The notes below the pieces were generated by a model. The model searched no databases. It was given only the letters and a program-made list of their open reading frames with translations, and was not told the DNA's origin. From NCBI RefSeq assembly GCF_004336985.1, contig NZ_SJUO01000005.1, positions 62,001 to 126,000 on the forward strand: a stretch of 64,000 nucleotides of DNA, given 5' to 3'. A program made the position numbers and the translations under genes. This document shows positions 41,229-50,633 of this stretch, one piece after another (positions within the stretch are counted from its first letter, which is position 1; each line of letters begins with the position of its first letter). This DNA comes from Exiguobacterium sp. SL-9 (lineage in GTDB: Bacteria; Bacillota; Bacilli; Exiguobacteriales; Exiguobacteriaceae).

Positions 41229-42135
41229 TGATTTGTACGGTTTGACCCATCCAATCGCCGATATCGGTCCAGACATCTTGTTGTTGTCGTTCACGTAGAA
41301 TCTCATGTCTGGCGTCGTCATAGGAGAGGACGGTCAACTCGATGTCAGCAGACTGATGCTTGCGGACGATTCCCGTTAGTCCCTCACCGTCATGGACGAC
41401 TGGATCGTCGGCTCCGACAACGAACAACATCGGTAACGTTTTCGGATGTTCGTGGATTCGAGCGGTGGACGTCACATCGAGCGATGCGCGTGCTACTTCG
41501 TGCAAGTAACCGAGCGTCGGAATTCCGCCGCAATTCGGGTCACTTAAATAGGCGGATACTTCTTCAGGAACACTTGAAATCCAATCGCTCTCGGTCGTGG
41601 CCGGTAAGAATTTCAAGTTATACCGTCCAAATAGTAAGCGTTCGAAAAAGCGAGAGTTATAGTTGCTCCCTTTGAACCGGATGGCCAGTTCAATCGCATA
41701 GAGTCCGACGCGTCCAATCCATCCCGAGTGGGGAGGTGGAGAGACGGCGATCACGCCAGCTAGGCGATGACCTAACTGTTGCCCGAGGCGACGGGCAAGG
41801 AGTGAGCCGAAACTATGCCCGAGAATGACGGTCGGCAAATCGTCTTGATAATGGTCGAGGAGCGAGATGGCGTCGTCGACCATTTGATCGAAGCCTGCAT
41901 GTGGAGACAAGTGAGCGTAAGTGGATTGATCCCGTGCTGAAGAACCTGCGCCTCGGAGGTCACATAGGAATACGTTAAAACCAATTTTTGACAAATAATC
42001 AGCGAATTCGACATATCGACCATGATGCTCTAGCATGCCGTGAAAGATGAAACAATTTCCAATTGGCTGTCTCGCCTTGACGTGCAGGAGTTGTGTCCTG
42101 TATCCGTCCGCATACGTATGTTCTGTGACGTCCAT
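41212..42135 (-). CDS. Alpha/beta-hydrolase, monoacylglycerol lipase / lysophospholipase-like
   Basis: 307 residues. The oxyanion region is FIFHGMLEHHGRYVEFADYL and the nucleophile elbow GHSFGSLLARRLG. The Asp is in VVGADDPVVHDGEG and the His in SYDDARHEILRE, matching the monoacylglycerol lipase (Hydrolase_4) group. It probably acts on lysophospholipids or acylglycerols in the cytosol. The ATG follows GATGGAGGGATAGGG. It lies 21 bp downstream of fhs and may be read from the fhs promoter. Confidence 0.86.
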   Translation of the reverse strand: MDVTEHTYADGYRTQLLHVKARQPIGNCFIFHGMLEHHGRYVEFADYLSKIGFNVFLCDLRGAGSSARDQSTYAHLSPHAGFDQMVDDAISLLDHYQDDLPTVILGHSFGSLLARRLGQQLGHRLAGVIAVSPPPHSGWIGRVGLYAIELAIRFKGSNYNSRFFERLLFGRYNLKFLPATTESDWISSVPEEVSAYLSDPNCGGIPTLGYLHEVARASLDVTSTARIHEHPKTLPMLFVVGADDPVVHDGEGLTGIVRKHQSADIELTVLSYDDARHEILRERQQQDVWTDIGDWMGQTVQITKRTS

Positions 42136-42156
42136 CCCTATCCCTCCATCGCTTTT

Positions 42157-43842
42157 TTAAAATAAACCGATCGCTTTACCGGTGTCGTCGATTCCCATAT
42201 TCAAGGCGGCCGGTTGTTTCGGCAACCCTGGCATCGTCAAGACGTTTCCTGTCAAGGCGACGAGGAAACCGGCGCCGACCGACGGTTTCAACTCTCGCAC
42301 TGTCACAGTGAACCCGTGTTGGTAGCCGAGTTTTGTCGGGTCATCCGACAGTGAGAACGGCGTCTTCGCCATACAGATCGGCAAGTGCTGCCAGCCGTTT
42401 GCTTCAATTTGTGCCATCTGCTTTTTCGCGGTCGCGGTGAACGCGACGTCGGCCGCCCCATACACTTCGCGGGCAATCGTCAAGATTTTTTGTTCGATCG
42501 AATCGGTCAACGCATAGAGGGGAGTAAACGTACTCTCGTTCGACTCAATCGTTTCGATGACGGCCTCGGCGAGGGCGAGTCCGCCTTGTCCGCCATTTGA
42601 CCAAACCTCACTTAACGCGACACGAATGTGGTTCGCTTCACACCACTCGATGACGGCCGACAATTCTTCTGGCGTATCCGAATTGAATCGGTTGAGTGCG
42701 ACGACAGTCGGCAATCCGAGTTTCCCCATCGTCTCAACGTGTTTGGCGAGAAGTTTCAATCCGTTCCCGACGGCTCCGACGTTCTCGACGTGGAGTTGAT
42801 CTTTGGCGATACCGCCATGCATTTTCAAGGCACGAACCGTTGCCACGAGGACGACGGCGTCTGGATTCAGTTTTCCGATACGCGACTTGATATGACAGAA
42901 CTTCTCGGCCCCGAGGTCGGCTCCGAATCCGGCTTCAGTGACGACGTATTCGCCGAGTTTGAGCGCGGTTTTCGTCGCGATCAACGAGTTGCAGCCGTGG
43001 GCGATGTTGGCGAACGGTCCGCCGTGGACGAGGGCAGGCGTCTGTTCGAGCGTCTGCACCAAGTTCGGCTTGAACGCTTCTTTCAACAGTAGTGTCGCGG
43101 CTCCGGCCGCACCGATTTGTTCGGCTGTGATCGGCTCATTGTCCTGATCGTACGCGACGACGATTCGTTTGATGCGCGCCTCAAGATCGGTCAACGAATC
43201 GGCGAGGCAGAGGATGGCCATGATTTCAGAAGCGACCGTGATATCGAACCCGTCTTCACGAGGCACTCCGTGGGCACTGCCGCCAAGGCCGATCGTCACG
43301 TGACGAAGCGCGCGGTCATTCAAGTCGAGGACACGTTTCCAAACGATTTTACGGACGTCGATCCCGAGATCGTTTCCTTGGTGGAGATGATTATCGAGCA
43401 TGGCGCTAATTGTGTTATGTGCGGAAGTGATTGCGTGCATGTCACCTGTGAAGTGAAGATTGATGTCTTCCATCGGCAACACTTGGCTGAACCCGCCGCC
43501 GGCCGCACCGCCTTTTAAGCCCATCGTCGGGCCGAGCGACGGTTCACGAAGACAAACGATCGCTTGTTTGTCGAGTTGGTTGAGTGCTTGGCCGAGGCCA
43601 ACGGTGACGGTCGACTTTCCTTCACCGGCTGGGGTCGGATTGATTGCCGTGACAAGGATGAGTTTCCCGTCTTCGCGAGTCGACATCCGATCAAGTACAT
43701 CGAAGGATAACTTGGCTTTATATTTCCCGTATAGATCGATGTCATCTTCTTGTAAACCGAGTTTTTCCGCAATCTCTTTGACGGGTAACATCTCGGCTTG
43801 TTGGGCAATTGTTAGGTCGGATAACGGTTTAATCGTCGTCAT
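42157..43842 (-). CDS. fhs: Formate-tetrahydrofolate ligase
   Basis: 561 residues, cytosolic. It makes 10-formyl-THF from formate, THF and ATP for one-carbon metabolism. The P-loop is [11 protein letters not shown], followed by the family segment [27 protein letters not shown] and later [11 protein letters not shown]. The length is typical. The start at 43842 follows GGAGGGATTTTATAC; an upstream ATG at 43893 lacks a site. It is divergent from the sugar permease genes. I looked for a ZTP riboswitch upstream and saw none. Confidence 0.93.
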   Translation of the reverse strand: MTTIKPLSDLTIAQQAEMLPVKEIAEKLGLQEDDIDLYGKYKAKLSFDVLDRMSTREDGKLILVTAINPTPAGEGKSTVTVGLGQALNQLDKQAIVCLREPSLGPTMGLKGGAAGGGFSQVLPMEDINLHFTGDMHAITSAHNTISAMLDNHLHQGNDLGIDVRKIVWKRVLDLNDRALRHVTIGLGGSAHGVPREDGFDITVASEIMAILCLADSLTDLEARIKRIVVAYDQDNEPITAEQIGAAGAATLLLKEAFKPNLVQTLEQTPALVHGGPFANIAHGCNSLIATKTALKLGEYVVTEAGFGADLGAEKFCHIKSRIGKLNPDAVVLVATVRALKMHGGIAKDQLHVENVGAVGNGLKLLAKHVETMGKLGLPTVVALNRFNSDTPEELSAVIEWCEANHIRVALSEVWSNGGQGGLALAEAVIETIESNESTFTPLYALTDSIEQKILTIAREVYGAADVAFTATAKKQMAQIEANGWQHLPICMAKTPFSLSDDPTKLGYQHGFTVTVRELKPSVGAGFLVALTGNVLTMPGLPKQPAALNMGIDDTGKAIGLF

Positions 43843-44000
43843 GTATAAAATCCCTCCACTTTCGAACATTGTAGTATTTTTAAGTATTTTCATTCGTGAA
43901 TCGACTTGGAATCAAGGTTTAAATCTCCATTAGGGAAGACTCGTTCGTGTTGTCATTGAGTTTATCATAACTCATCGTCTCGTAGAATTCACCCATTGAG

Positions 44001-44042
44001 TGCAATATATTCCACCCTTTCTGTCAAATGTATCCGTTTTCA
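44001..44042 (+). promoter_or_regulatory. Shared motif and cre-like box upstream of the sugar permease genes
   Basis: 44001-44030 matches 47351-47380 at 22 of 30 bases without gaps, with TGCAA, TTCCACCCT and GTCAA blocks in the same spacing. TGTATCCGTTTTCA (44029-44042) fits the CcpA consensus with one mismatch. Confidence 0.55.
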
Positions 44043-44084
44043 TTCTTGGCTGTAGACGGTAAGTTGATAGTGGAGGCGATGAAC

Positions 44085-44990
44085 ATGACAGAAACATCGA
44101 AACGAATCAAGCAGAAACGGAACTGGAAAAAGCCGGCGATTTTTATCGCATTCGTCGGTCCGGCGTTTTTAGCGTTTGTGGCGATTGTGCTTATTCCATT
44201 CTTCAACGGGATTTACTACAGTTTCACGGATTGGAACGGCGTGACAGGACAATTGAATATGGTTGGACTCGACAACTATCATCGGATTTTATTTGAGGAT
44301 GAGCAGTTCCGTGCCTCGTTCTGGATCACGACGAAATATACGCTCGTGGCCGTGGTGCTGACGAATATTGTCGGCTTCCTGTTGGCTTTGCTATTGACGA
44401 TGAACATCAAGACACGCAACCTGTTGCGAACGATCTTTTTCATGCCGAACTTGATCGGAGGACTCATCCTCGGATTCATTTGGCAGTTCATCTATGTGAA
44501 AGGTTTCGAGTCAATCGGGGCGCTGACAGGATGGAGTCTGTTCGAACTACCGTGGCTTGGTGATGCCCAAACAGCGTTTTGGGGCATCGTCATTGTCGCC
44601 ATCTGGCAAGGTGGGGGCTATGTGATGGTCATTTACATCGCAGCGCTTCAAAATGTGCCGACAGATTTACTCGAAGCGGCTAAAATCGACGGGGCGAACA
44701 AGTTGAAAATGTTGCGTCACATCACGTTACCGATGATTATGCCGTCAATCACCATCTGTCTGTTTTTGACGATTTCCTGGTCGTTCAAAGTGTTCGACAC
44801 GAACTTGTCGCTCACGAACGGAGGCCCGTTCAAATCGACCGAGATGCTCGCCTTGAACATCTATACGGAATCGTTCGTGAATAACAATTACGGTCTCGGG
44901 TCGGCGAAAGCGGTCATCTTCTTCCTTGTCGTCGCGGCGATTACCGTCACTCAAGTCTACTTGACGAAAAAGCGGGAGGTGGAGGCATGA
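44085..44990 (+). CDS. Sugar ABC transporter permease (MalF/UgpA-like)
   Basis: 301 residues and six membrane helices. The inner-membrane permease signature lies in ENAA-like form: LLEAAKIDGANKLKMLRHITLPMIMP, which contacts the ATPase. The short N-terminus is of the CUT1 type used for oligosaccharides or glycerol-phosphate. The ATG at 44085 has a nine-base spacing from GGAGG; an ATG six bases earlier is too close. It overlaps the next permease gene by four bases. No ATPase is encoded here, so a shared MsmX-like ATPase is likely. Confidence 0.9.
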   Translation: MTETSKRIKQKRNWKKPAIFIAFVGPAFLAFVAIVLIPFFNGIYYSFTDWNGVTGQLNMVGLDNYHRILFEDEQFRASFWITTKYTLVAVVLTNIVGFLLALLLTMNIKTRNLLRTIFFMPNLIGGLILGFIWQFIYVKGFESIGALTGWSLFELPWLGDAQTAFWGIVIVAIWQGGGYVMVIYIAALQNVPTDLLEAAKIDGANKLKMLRHITLPMIMPSITICLFLTISWSFKVFDTNLSLTNGGPFKSTEMLALNIYTESFVNNNYGLGSAKAVIFFLVVAAITVTQVYLTKKREVEA

Positions 44991-45892
44991 CAACGGAAAA
45001 AATGGAACGCATCGAAGCAAACATCGACCAGACACCGCGACAGTTGTTGCCACAAAAACCGCTGCGTACGGGTGGATATACGGCGGGGCTCGGTCTTGTC
45101 GAGCTGGTAGCGATTTTGCTCGGGCTGTTATATCTCGTCCCGTTCTATTACGTCATCGTCAACTCGTTCAAATCGATTGCTGAGATTTACACGAACACGT
45201 CCGCCTTGCCGAGCGTTTGGCTCGGCTCGAATTATTCAGAGGCGTGGGAGGCGATGAACTACGGACGCGTCTTCTTGAACTCGCTTCTCATCACGGCAGG
45301 GGCAAACCTTCTCATCGTGCTGTTCACGTCGATGGCGGCATGGAAGCTCGTCCGGACAAAACATTGGATTTCGACCGTCATCTTCTTCTTGTTCGTTGCG
45401 GCAATGGTCATCCCGTTCCAATCGATTATGATTCCACTCGTAAAAGTGTCGAGCGTACTCGGTCTGTTAAACAGCCATTGGGGGCTGATGGTCATGTATC
45501 TTGGCTTCGGCTCTGGAATCTCCGTCTTTCTATACCACGGTTTTATGAAGTCGATTCCGGAAGAGATTGAAGAAGCGGCCATTATTGACGGTTGCTCGAC
45601 GTGGGGTGTCTTTTGGCGGATCGTGTTCCCACTCCTGAAACCGATCACGGTGACGATCGTCATTTTGAACAGCCTTTGGATTTGGAACGATTTTCTCTTA
45701 CCTTCACTTGTCCTCCGAGACATCGAGCTGCGGACGATTCCGCTCGCGACGTTCTATTTCTTCGGACAATATACAAAACAATGGGATTTGGCACTTGCTG
45801 GTTTAGTCCTTGGGATCGTTCCGCTCCTCGTCTTTTTCTTCGGTATGCAAAAGCATATCATCAAAGGGATCACGAGCGGCTCGATCAAATAA
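44987..45892 (+). CDS. Sugar ABC transporter permease (MalG/UgpE-like)
   Basis: 301 residues with six membrane helices. The ATPase-contact loop is EEIEEAAIIDGCSTWGVFWRIVFPLLKP. The N-terminal 35 residues are cytosolic. It pairs with the preceding permease, coupled by an ATGA overlap and preceded by GGGAGGTGGAGG. A terminator and the promoter of asnA follow, which separates it from the binding-protein gene at 47471. Confidence 0.9.
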   Translation: MTTEKMERIEANIDQTPRQLLPQKPLRTGGYTAGLGLVELVAILLGLLYLVPFYYVIVNSFKSIAEIYTNTSALPSVWLGSNYSEAWEAMNYGRVFLNSLLITAGANLLIVLFTSMAAWKLVRTKHWISTVIFFLFVAAMVIPFQSIMIPLVKVSSVLGLLNSHWGLMVMYLGFGSGISVFLYHGFMKSIPEEIEEAAIIDGCSTWGVFWRIVFPLLKPITVTIVILNSLWIWNDFLLPSLVLRDIELRTIPLATFYFFGQYTKQWDLALAGLVLGIVPLLVFFFGMQKHIIKGITSGSIK

Positions 45893-45904
45893 CCCTTCCC
45901 AAGG

Positions 45905-45945
45905 GATCTCCCTCGTCCGCTACACGGGGGAGAATTTTTTTTTTG
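45905..45945 (+). terminator. Terminator after the permease genes
   Basis: TCTCCC and GGGAGA arms (with extra pairing inside) are followed by a run of ten T. Confidence 0.75.
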
Positions 45946-45954
45946 AAAAATCTG

Positions 45955-45983
45955 TTGACATTCGTCTGAATATTGATAATAAT
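45955..45983 (+). promoter_or_regulatory. Promoter of the T-box leader and asnA
   Basis: TTGACA (45955-45960), 17-bp spacer and AATAAT (45978-45983). Transcription would begin near 45990. Confidence 0.7.
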
Positions 45984-45989
45984 TGGGTC

Positions 45990-46267
45990 AATTCAATTGT
46001 GAACGACATTGAAAGGACGAGTACACAGAAGACGTAAGCAAAGCGAGCCGGGGAAGGTGAGAGCCCGGACTGAAATCTCTGTCGAAGAACCTCCTGGAGT
46101 CGCTACCCGAAAGCTCTGCAAGTAGACGTAGCCGGACTGTTCCCCGTTATCGGAACTACGAGATGTTCGTCTCGAAAAAGTGAGTAGATTCGTCTACTAA
46201 TTTGGGTGGCACCGCGGAGCTTGAAGCCTTCCGTCCCATAGTCCATGGGATTGGAGGGCTTTTTTCT
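45990..46267 (+). promoter_or_regulatory. T-box riboswitch (asparagine type)
   Basis: The canonical T-box sequence GGGTGGCACCGCGG occurs at about 46204-46217. Stem I spans about 46041-46104 (AGCGA and TCGCT base) with candidate specifier AAC at 46088-46090 in GAAGAACC. The acceptor-pairing UGGC fits a tRNA ending in GCCA, as tRNA-Asn does. A terminator (AAGCCTTCC/GGAGGGCTT, then T6) ends near 46266. Uncharged tRNA-Asn should open it to allow asnA expression. Confidence 0.93.
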
Positions 46268-46307
46268 ATTGCTCCATCCCGAAATCCCACAATTGGAGGA
46301 AGAAAAA

Positions 46308-47291
46308 ATGACAACAACAGCAACAAGCAAGATGAAAGCAAAACAACAGGCGATTACAGTAGTGAAGGCGACATTCGAAGACAAGTTCAGCACGGCACTC
46401 GGACTCACACAAGTTCAAGCACCTCTGTTCGTCACATCGGCGAGCGGTGTCAACGACCATTTGAACGGCGTCGAACGCATCATCCAATTCGACACACAGT
46501 ATCCAGGACACGAACTCGAAATCGTTCAATCGCTCGCAAAATGGAAACGTGAAGCGCTTGGCCGCTACGGATTCGAAGTCGGTGAAGGGTTGTACACACA
46601 GATGCGCGCCATCCGTCGTGATGAAGAGCTCGATGCCACACACTCGCTCTACGTCGATCAGTGGGATTGGGAACGTGTCATCGCTCGGGAACACCGGACG
46701 ATCGAATATTTGAAGGCGACGGTCGAATCAATCTACGCGGCACTGCGCGAAACGGAGCAGACGGTCGAATCGATGTACGGGATTGAGGCGATTTTGCCAG
46801 AGGCAATTCATTTCTTGACGAGCCAAGAGTTGGAAGACCTTTACCCGGCGCTCACACCAAAAGAACGTGAGCACGCGATTTGTAAAGAATATGGCGCGGT
46901 CTTCCTCTCGCAAATCGGCGGCGCACTCGCTTCGGGCGATAAGCATGACGGGCGTGCGGCGGATTATGACGACTGGTCACTCAACGGCGATATCCTCGTC
47001 TGGCACCCGGAACTCGAATCGGCGTTCGAATTGTCGTCGATGGGAATCCGTGTCGATGAGAAGGCGCTTGAAGAGCAGTTGGTGACAGCCGGTGCTGAAG
47101 AAAAACGGAAATATCCGTTCCATCAAGCAGTCCTTGAAGGACGCCTCCCGCTCACGATTGGCGGCGGCATCGGACAATCACGTATCGCGATGTACTTGCT
47201 TCGCGCTCGCCATATCGGCGAAGTTCAATCTTCGGTTTGGCCGAGTGAGATGATCGCAGCATGTGAAGAAGCTGGAATCAGTCTGTTGTAA
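46308..47291 (+). CDS. asnA: Aspartate-ammonia ligase (asparagine synthetase A)
   Basis: 327 residues, cytosolic. It amidates aspartate with ammonia and ATP. Recognised segments are [60 protein letters not shown] and the terminal [14 protein letters not shown] motif shared with class II synthetases. The ATG follows TTGGAGGAAGAAAAA. The Asn T-box controls it. It is flanked by halves of a sugar importer, which is unusual. Confidence 0.95.
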   Translation: MTTTATSKMKAKQQAITVVKATFEDKFSTALGLTQVQAPLFVTSASGVNDHLNGVERIIQFDTQYPGHELEIVQSLAKWKREALGRYGFEVGEGLYTQMRAIRRDEELDATHSLYVDQWDWERVIAREHRTIEYLKATVESIYAALRETEQTVESMYGIEAILPEAIHFLTSQELEDLYPALTPKEREHAICKEYGAVFLSQIGGALASGDKHDGRAADYDDWSLNGDILVWHPELESAFELSSMGIRVDEKALEEQLVTAGAEEKRKYPFHQAVLEGRLPLTIGGGIGQSRIAMYLLRARHIGEVQSSVWPSEMIAACEEAGISLL

Positions 47292-47309
47292 TTATATAGA
47301 AGAAACTAG

Positions 47310-47347
47310 AACCAGGACTTTCTTTCCAACAAGAAAGTCCTGGTTTT
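47310..47347 (+). terminator. Terminator of asnA
   Basis: AACCAGGACTTTCTT (47310-47324) pairs perfectly with AAGAAAGTCCTGGTT (47331-47345), followed by a short T run. Confidence 0.85.
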
Positions 47348-47350
47348 CTG

Positions 47351-47408
47351 TGCAACATTTTCCACCCTACACGTCAATTTTGACACCTACATAATGGAAG
47401 CGTTTTCA
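47351..47408 (+). promoter_or_regulatory. Shared motif and cre-like box upstream of the sugar-binding protein gene
   Basis: 47351-47380 is the second copy of the motif seen at 44001-44030. TGGAAGCGTTTTCA (47395-47408) matches cre with one mismatch. TTGACA occurs at 47380-47385, but no well-placed -10 follows, so the exact promoter is unclear. Confidence 0.55.
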
Positions 47409-47470
47409 TCTAAAGTTAGGGTGTACCGAATGTTGAAGGATTGTCGACTCTATACTTAGGAGGAAGCGAA

Positions 47471-48766
47471 ATGAAACGTAAATGGAGATTATCAACCGCC
47501 GTCATGACGGCGGGAATGGTATTGACACTTGCGGCCTGTGGCGGCGGGTCGCTTACGGAAGATGAAGGATCGAACGATGCGAACGCGGATAACGGGGATA
47601 AGCAAGATGTCACGTTGAACGTCTTCCAGTTCAAAGCGGAAATTGCCAAAGACCTCGAAGCGATGGCGAAAGAATACGAGGAAGAGACCGGCGTCAAAGT
47701 GACCGTTCAAACAGTCGGCGGCGGAGCCGATTACGGCGCTGCGCTCAAGTCACAGTTCGCGTCGGGCAACGAGCCGGATATCTTCAATAATGGTGGCTTT
47801 ACCGAAGCGCAGACGTGGAAGGACAAATTGGAAGACTTGTCAGGCGAGAAGTGGGTCGGTGATTTGACGGAAGTGGCCAAAGAACCGATGACGATGGACG
47901 ACAAACTTTACGGAATGCCGATGAACTTGGAAGGGTATGGTTTCATCTATAATAAAGAGCTGTTCGAAAAGGCCGGCATCAGCGAACTGCCGAAGACGTT
48001 GTCAGAGTTGACGGATGCGGCTGAGAAATTGGACAAAGCGGGCATCACACCGTTCTCAGTCGGTTACGCCGAGTTCTGGATTCTCGGAATCCACTTGCTC
48101 AACATTCCAATGGCGCAACAAGACGATCCGGATGCGTTCATCCAGGCATTGAACGAGAATAAAGGGAAATTTGAGGACAACGAGCAGTTCCAACAGTTCT
48201 TGAAACTGTTCGACCTCACCATCAAATACGGCAATAAGAATCCACTCACGACGGACTATAATACGCAAGTCACACAGTTCGCGCAAGGTGAGACGGCAAT
48301 GCTCCAACAAGGGAACTGGGCCCAACAGATGATTCTCGACGTAAACCCGGACATCGAGATGGGCTTCGTGCCAATCCCGATTAACGATGACAAAGAGAAG
48401 ATGGACCGCTTGCCGGTCGGTGTCCCGAACAACTGGGTCGTCAACAAAAACTCGGAGTATAAGGAAGAAGCGAAAGACTTCCTCGAGTGGATGGCGACAT
48501 CCGACACAGGTAAAGACTATATGGTCAACAAGTTCAAATTCATCCCGGCGTTCAAATCGATTGAAGCGAACGACCTTGGACCACTGGCTGATGATATCTT
48601 GGCCTATTCGAACGAAGGCAAGACGATCTCATGGAACTGGTTCAAGTACCCGGATGGTGCGGTCAACGAATATGGTGCGTTGATGCAAGCGTACGTTGGC
48701 GGTCAAAAGACCGGCGACGAGATGCTCCAAGACTTCACGAAAGTATGGGCCGACAAGGCGAAATAA
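47471..48766 (+). CDS. Sugar ABC transporter substrate-binding lipoprotein
   Basis: 431 residues. The lipoprotein signal ends in LTLAACGGG, followed by an acidic linker (EDEGSNDANADNGDKQ) and a family 1 solute-binding fold starting VTLNVFQFKAEIAKDLEAMA. Other features are SGNEPDIFNNGG and TAMLQQGNW. It should capture a sugar or oligosaccharide for the permeases at 44085-45892. The ATG follows TTAGGAGGAAGCGAA. It has its own regulatory region with a cre box and a strong terminator. Confidence 0.9.
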   Translation: MKRKWRLSTAVMTAGMVLTLAACGGGSLTEDEGSNDANADNGDKQDVTLNVFQFKAEIAKDLEAMAKEYEEETGVKVTVQTVGGGADYGAALKSQFASGNEPDIFNNGGFTEAQTWKDKLEDLSGEKWVGDLTEVAKEPMTMDDKLYGMPMNLEGYGFIYNKELFEKAGISELPKTLSELTDAAEKLDKAGITPFSVGYAEFWILGIHLLNIPMAQQDDPDAFIQALNENKGKFEDNEQFQQFLKLFDLTIKYGNKNPLTTDYNTQVTQFAQGETAMLQQGNWAQQMILDVNPDIEMGFVPIPINDDKEKMDRLPVGVPNNWVVNKNSEYKEEAKDFLEWMATSDTGKDYMVNKFKFIPAFKSIEANDLGPLADDILAYSNEGKTISWNWFKYPDGAVNEYGALMQAYVGGQKTGDEMLQDFTKVWADKAK

Positions 48767-48772
48767 CAGCAA

Positions 48773-48817
48773 CACAAGCGGCGAAATGACCCCTTCGCCG
48801 CTTGTGTTTTTTTTATG
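48773..48817 (+). terminator. Terminator of the sugar-binding protein gene
   Basis: AACACAAGCGGCGAA (48773-48787) pairs perfectly with TTCGCCGCTTGTGTT (48796-48810), followed by T7. Confidence 0.9.
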
Positions 48818-48854
48818 AAGAAACTGTCAAACGAATCCCATAAAAACGACACAC

Positions 48855-48879
48855 ATACCCCCCTAGGTTTTCGTACAAT
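48855..48879 (+). promoter_or_regulatory. Promoter region of nosDLYF with a copper-repressor-like half site
   Basis: TACAAT (48874-48879) is the likely -10. No -35 is seen. ATACCCCCCTAGG (48855-48867) resembles the left part of CsoR operators (TACCC...GGGTA), but the right half is poor. Confidence 0.35.
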
Positions 48880-48913
48880 ATGGTTTGTAAGCGATTCATC
48901 AAGAGGAGGGGTT

Positions 48914-50101
48914 ATGAGACAACTAGGCTGGTTACTCGCGTTATGGTTTTTCGCGCCCGCAGCAGTACACGCGGATACAGGGGCGGTGTCGCTCGAAGCA
49001 CCAATCGTGATTCAATCGAACGAAACGTTTAACGGCGAAGGAAAGCGATTCAGCAGTTGCGAACGCCCTGCATTTCAACTTGAAGGGACCGGGGCCGTGC
49101 TCGAGAACGTCGAGATCGAGCAGTGCAATCAGGCCAGGGGACCCGCGGTATTTATCGTAGGACTCGGCCATCAAGTCATCGATGTCACAATCGAGGCGGC
49201 CGGGACCGGGATTGCTGTCGAGGATAGTTACGGGGTCCGATTGATTCGCCCGAACGTGACGGGCAAGGGCCGTGAAGACGGCATCTCCATCCACGATAGC
49301 GAAGCGACTGTGATCAAAGGAGCCAGCATCGACCATGTCCGTGACGGGATTTATATCGAAAATGGGACCGGACACGAATTGGTCCGACCGCTCGTCACGA
49401 ACTCAAGGTACGGCATTCATCTCATGTTCCCGACGGACGTCTCGATTCTATCACCGAACCTGCACCACAATAAAACGGGCGCGATGGTGATGGGGACCGA
49501 GCGCGTCCGCATCGAAAATGGACAAATCTATGACCAAGTCGGTGCGAGCGGGATGGGACTCATGTTGTTCGAAGCGGTTGAAACGAGCATCCGCGCCAAT
49601 GCGATCTATGGGAACCGTGTCGGCATCTATGCCGAGAAGTCGGAATGGACAGCGATTCACGACAATGGAGTGAACGGAAATGATATTGGCCTGCGTTTAA
49701 AACGGGCTAACGGGATGACGCTGACCGGGAACGATGTGACGAATAATCGCTATCCCGTCGTATCATTCGAAGCGGCCGATAACGTGGTCGTCGGGAACGA
49801 TTGGGGTGGACAGACACTTGATTTGACACGGGATGGACAGAGTGAGATCCCGTATCGGGCCGATCCGTATTTGTTTTTACTCGCTGATTCATATGAAGCG
49901 TTTGAATTATTGTACGGGGCCCCAGGATTGACCGTACTCGAGCGTGTCCTCAGGAGCCCCGACGAGGTCACGCTCACCGACGTTTCGCCCCGGGCGACGT
50001 CGTTCGAGTTGGAATGGCAAGGAACAGTTGGGGCAACCGTGTTGAGTGGATTATTGATTTTATTATGGCGATTTGGGAGGAAACAAGATGATTACTTATA
50101 A
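48914..50101 (+). CDS. nosD: NosD-like periplasmic-type right-handed beta-helix protein
   Basis: 395 residues. A signal peptide (LGWLLALWFFAPAAVHA) precedes repeated beta-helix coils such as VIDVTIEAAGTGIAVEDSYGV, DGIYIENGTGHELV and NAIYGNRVGIYAEKSEW. A C-terminal membrane helix (GATVLSGLLILLWRFG) follows. NosD works with the NosFY ABC complex to deliver or activate copper for NosZ. The ATG at 48914 follows AAGAGGAGGGGTT. It is the first gene of nosD-nosL-nosY-nosF. nosZ is absent from the window. Confidence 0.87.
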   Translation: MRQLGWLLALWFFAPAAVHADTGAVSLEAPIVIQSNETFNGEGKRFSSCERPAFQLEGTGAVLENVEIEQCNQARGPAVFIVGLGHQVIDVTIEAAGTGIAVEDSYGVRLIRPNVTGKGREDGISIHDSEATVIKGASIDHVRDGIYIENGTGHELVRPLVTNSRYGIHLMFPTDVSILSPNLHHNKTGAMVMGTERVRIENGQIYDQVGASGMGLMLFEAVETSIRANAIYGNRVGIYAEKSEWTAIHDNGVNGNDIGLRLKRANGMTLTGNDVTNNRYPVVSFEAADNVVVGNDWGGQTLDLTRDGQSEIPYRADPYLFLLADSYEAFELLYGAPGLTVLERVLRSPDEVTLTDVSPRATSFELEWQGTVGATVLSGLLILLWRFGRKQDDYL

Positions 50102-50633
50102 GAAGATGGCAGGATTACTCACCGCGTCAGGATTGACGCTAGCCTTAGGGGCATGTTCGAGTGCGGCGGCGGAACCGTTCGACATCAAATGGGGCGAGAC
50201 CGAATGCGAGGTGTGTAACATGAAGATCATGGACGAACAGTTCGCTGCCGAGGCGATCATGGACAACGGAAAAGGCTATGCGTTTGATGACATCGGGTGT
50301 TTGATGCGGGACTGGTATCCAGAACAAACGGAGGAAGACATCGCGGCCATGTACGTCAAAGACTACAACACGAAAGAATGGGTCGACCTCGAAGAAGGGG
50401 CGTTCGTTTACGATAAGATGTCGAAGACACCGATGGCTTACAATATCGTCTCGTTCGCGAAGGCAGCGGATGCTGAGGCTTATGTGGACGAGAACGGTGG
50501 CACGGTCATGGACCTCGACGACTTGAAGAGCCATTCATGGGAACGCGGAGAAATGAAACAACATAAAAAGATGCACACAGATGATGACAACAAGATGAGT
50601 GATAGCGATTCGTCAGAAGGCCACGGACAGTAA
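50088..50633 (+). CDS. nosL: NosL-like copper-binding lipoprotein
   Basis: 181 residues. The lipobox is LALGAC (C23), then the NosL copper motif CEVCNMKI with C40, C43 and M45, and later AFDDIGCLMRDWY. NosL supplies Cu(I) to the CuZ site of NosZ. The tail is rich in His, Met and Asp (MKQHKKMHTDDDNKM), a possible extra metal-binding segment. The ATG at 50088 follows TTGGGAGGAAACAAG inside the end of nosD, so the genes overlap by 14 bases. Confidence 0.9.
   Translation: MITYKKMAGLLTASGLTLALGACSSAAAEPFDIKWGETECEVCNMKIMDEQFAAEAIMDNGKGYAFDDIGCLMRDWYPEQTEEDIAAMYVKDYNTKEWVDLEEGAFVYDKMSKTPMAYNIVSFAKAADAEAYVDENGGTVMDLDDLKSHSWERGEMKQHKKMHTDDDNKMSDSDSSEGHGQ

Noticed and set aside
43843-44000. Possible ZTP riboswitch upstream of fhs
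   Set aside because: I found no match to the conserved core of this motif on the minus strand. Only a short TGAGTT/AAACTCA hairpin is present.
47451-47456. TATACT as the -10 of the sugar-binding protein gene
   Set aside because: It would put the transcription start after the ribosome binding site, and no -35 fits.
48887-48900. TGTAAGCGATTCAT as a cre box near the nosD start
   Set aside because: Three mismatches in the right half make it too weak compared with the other cre candidates.
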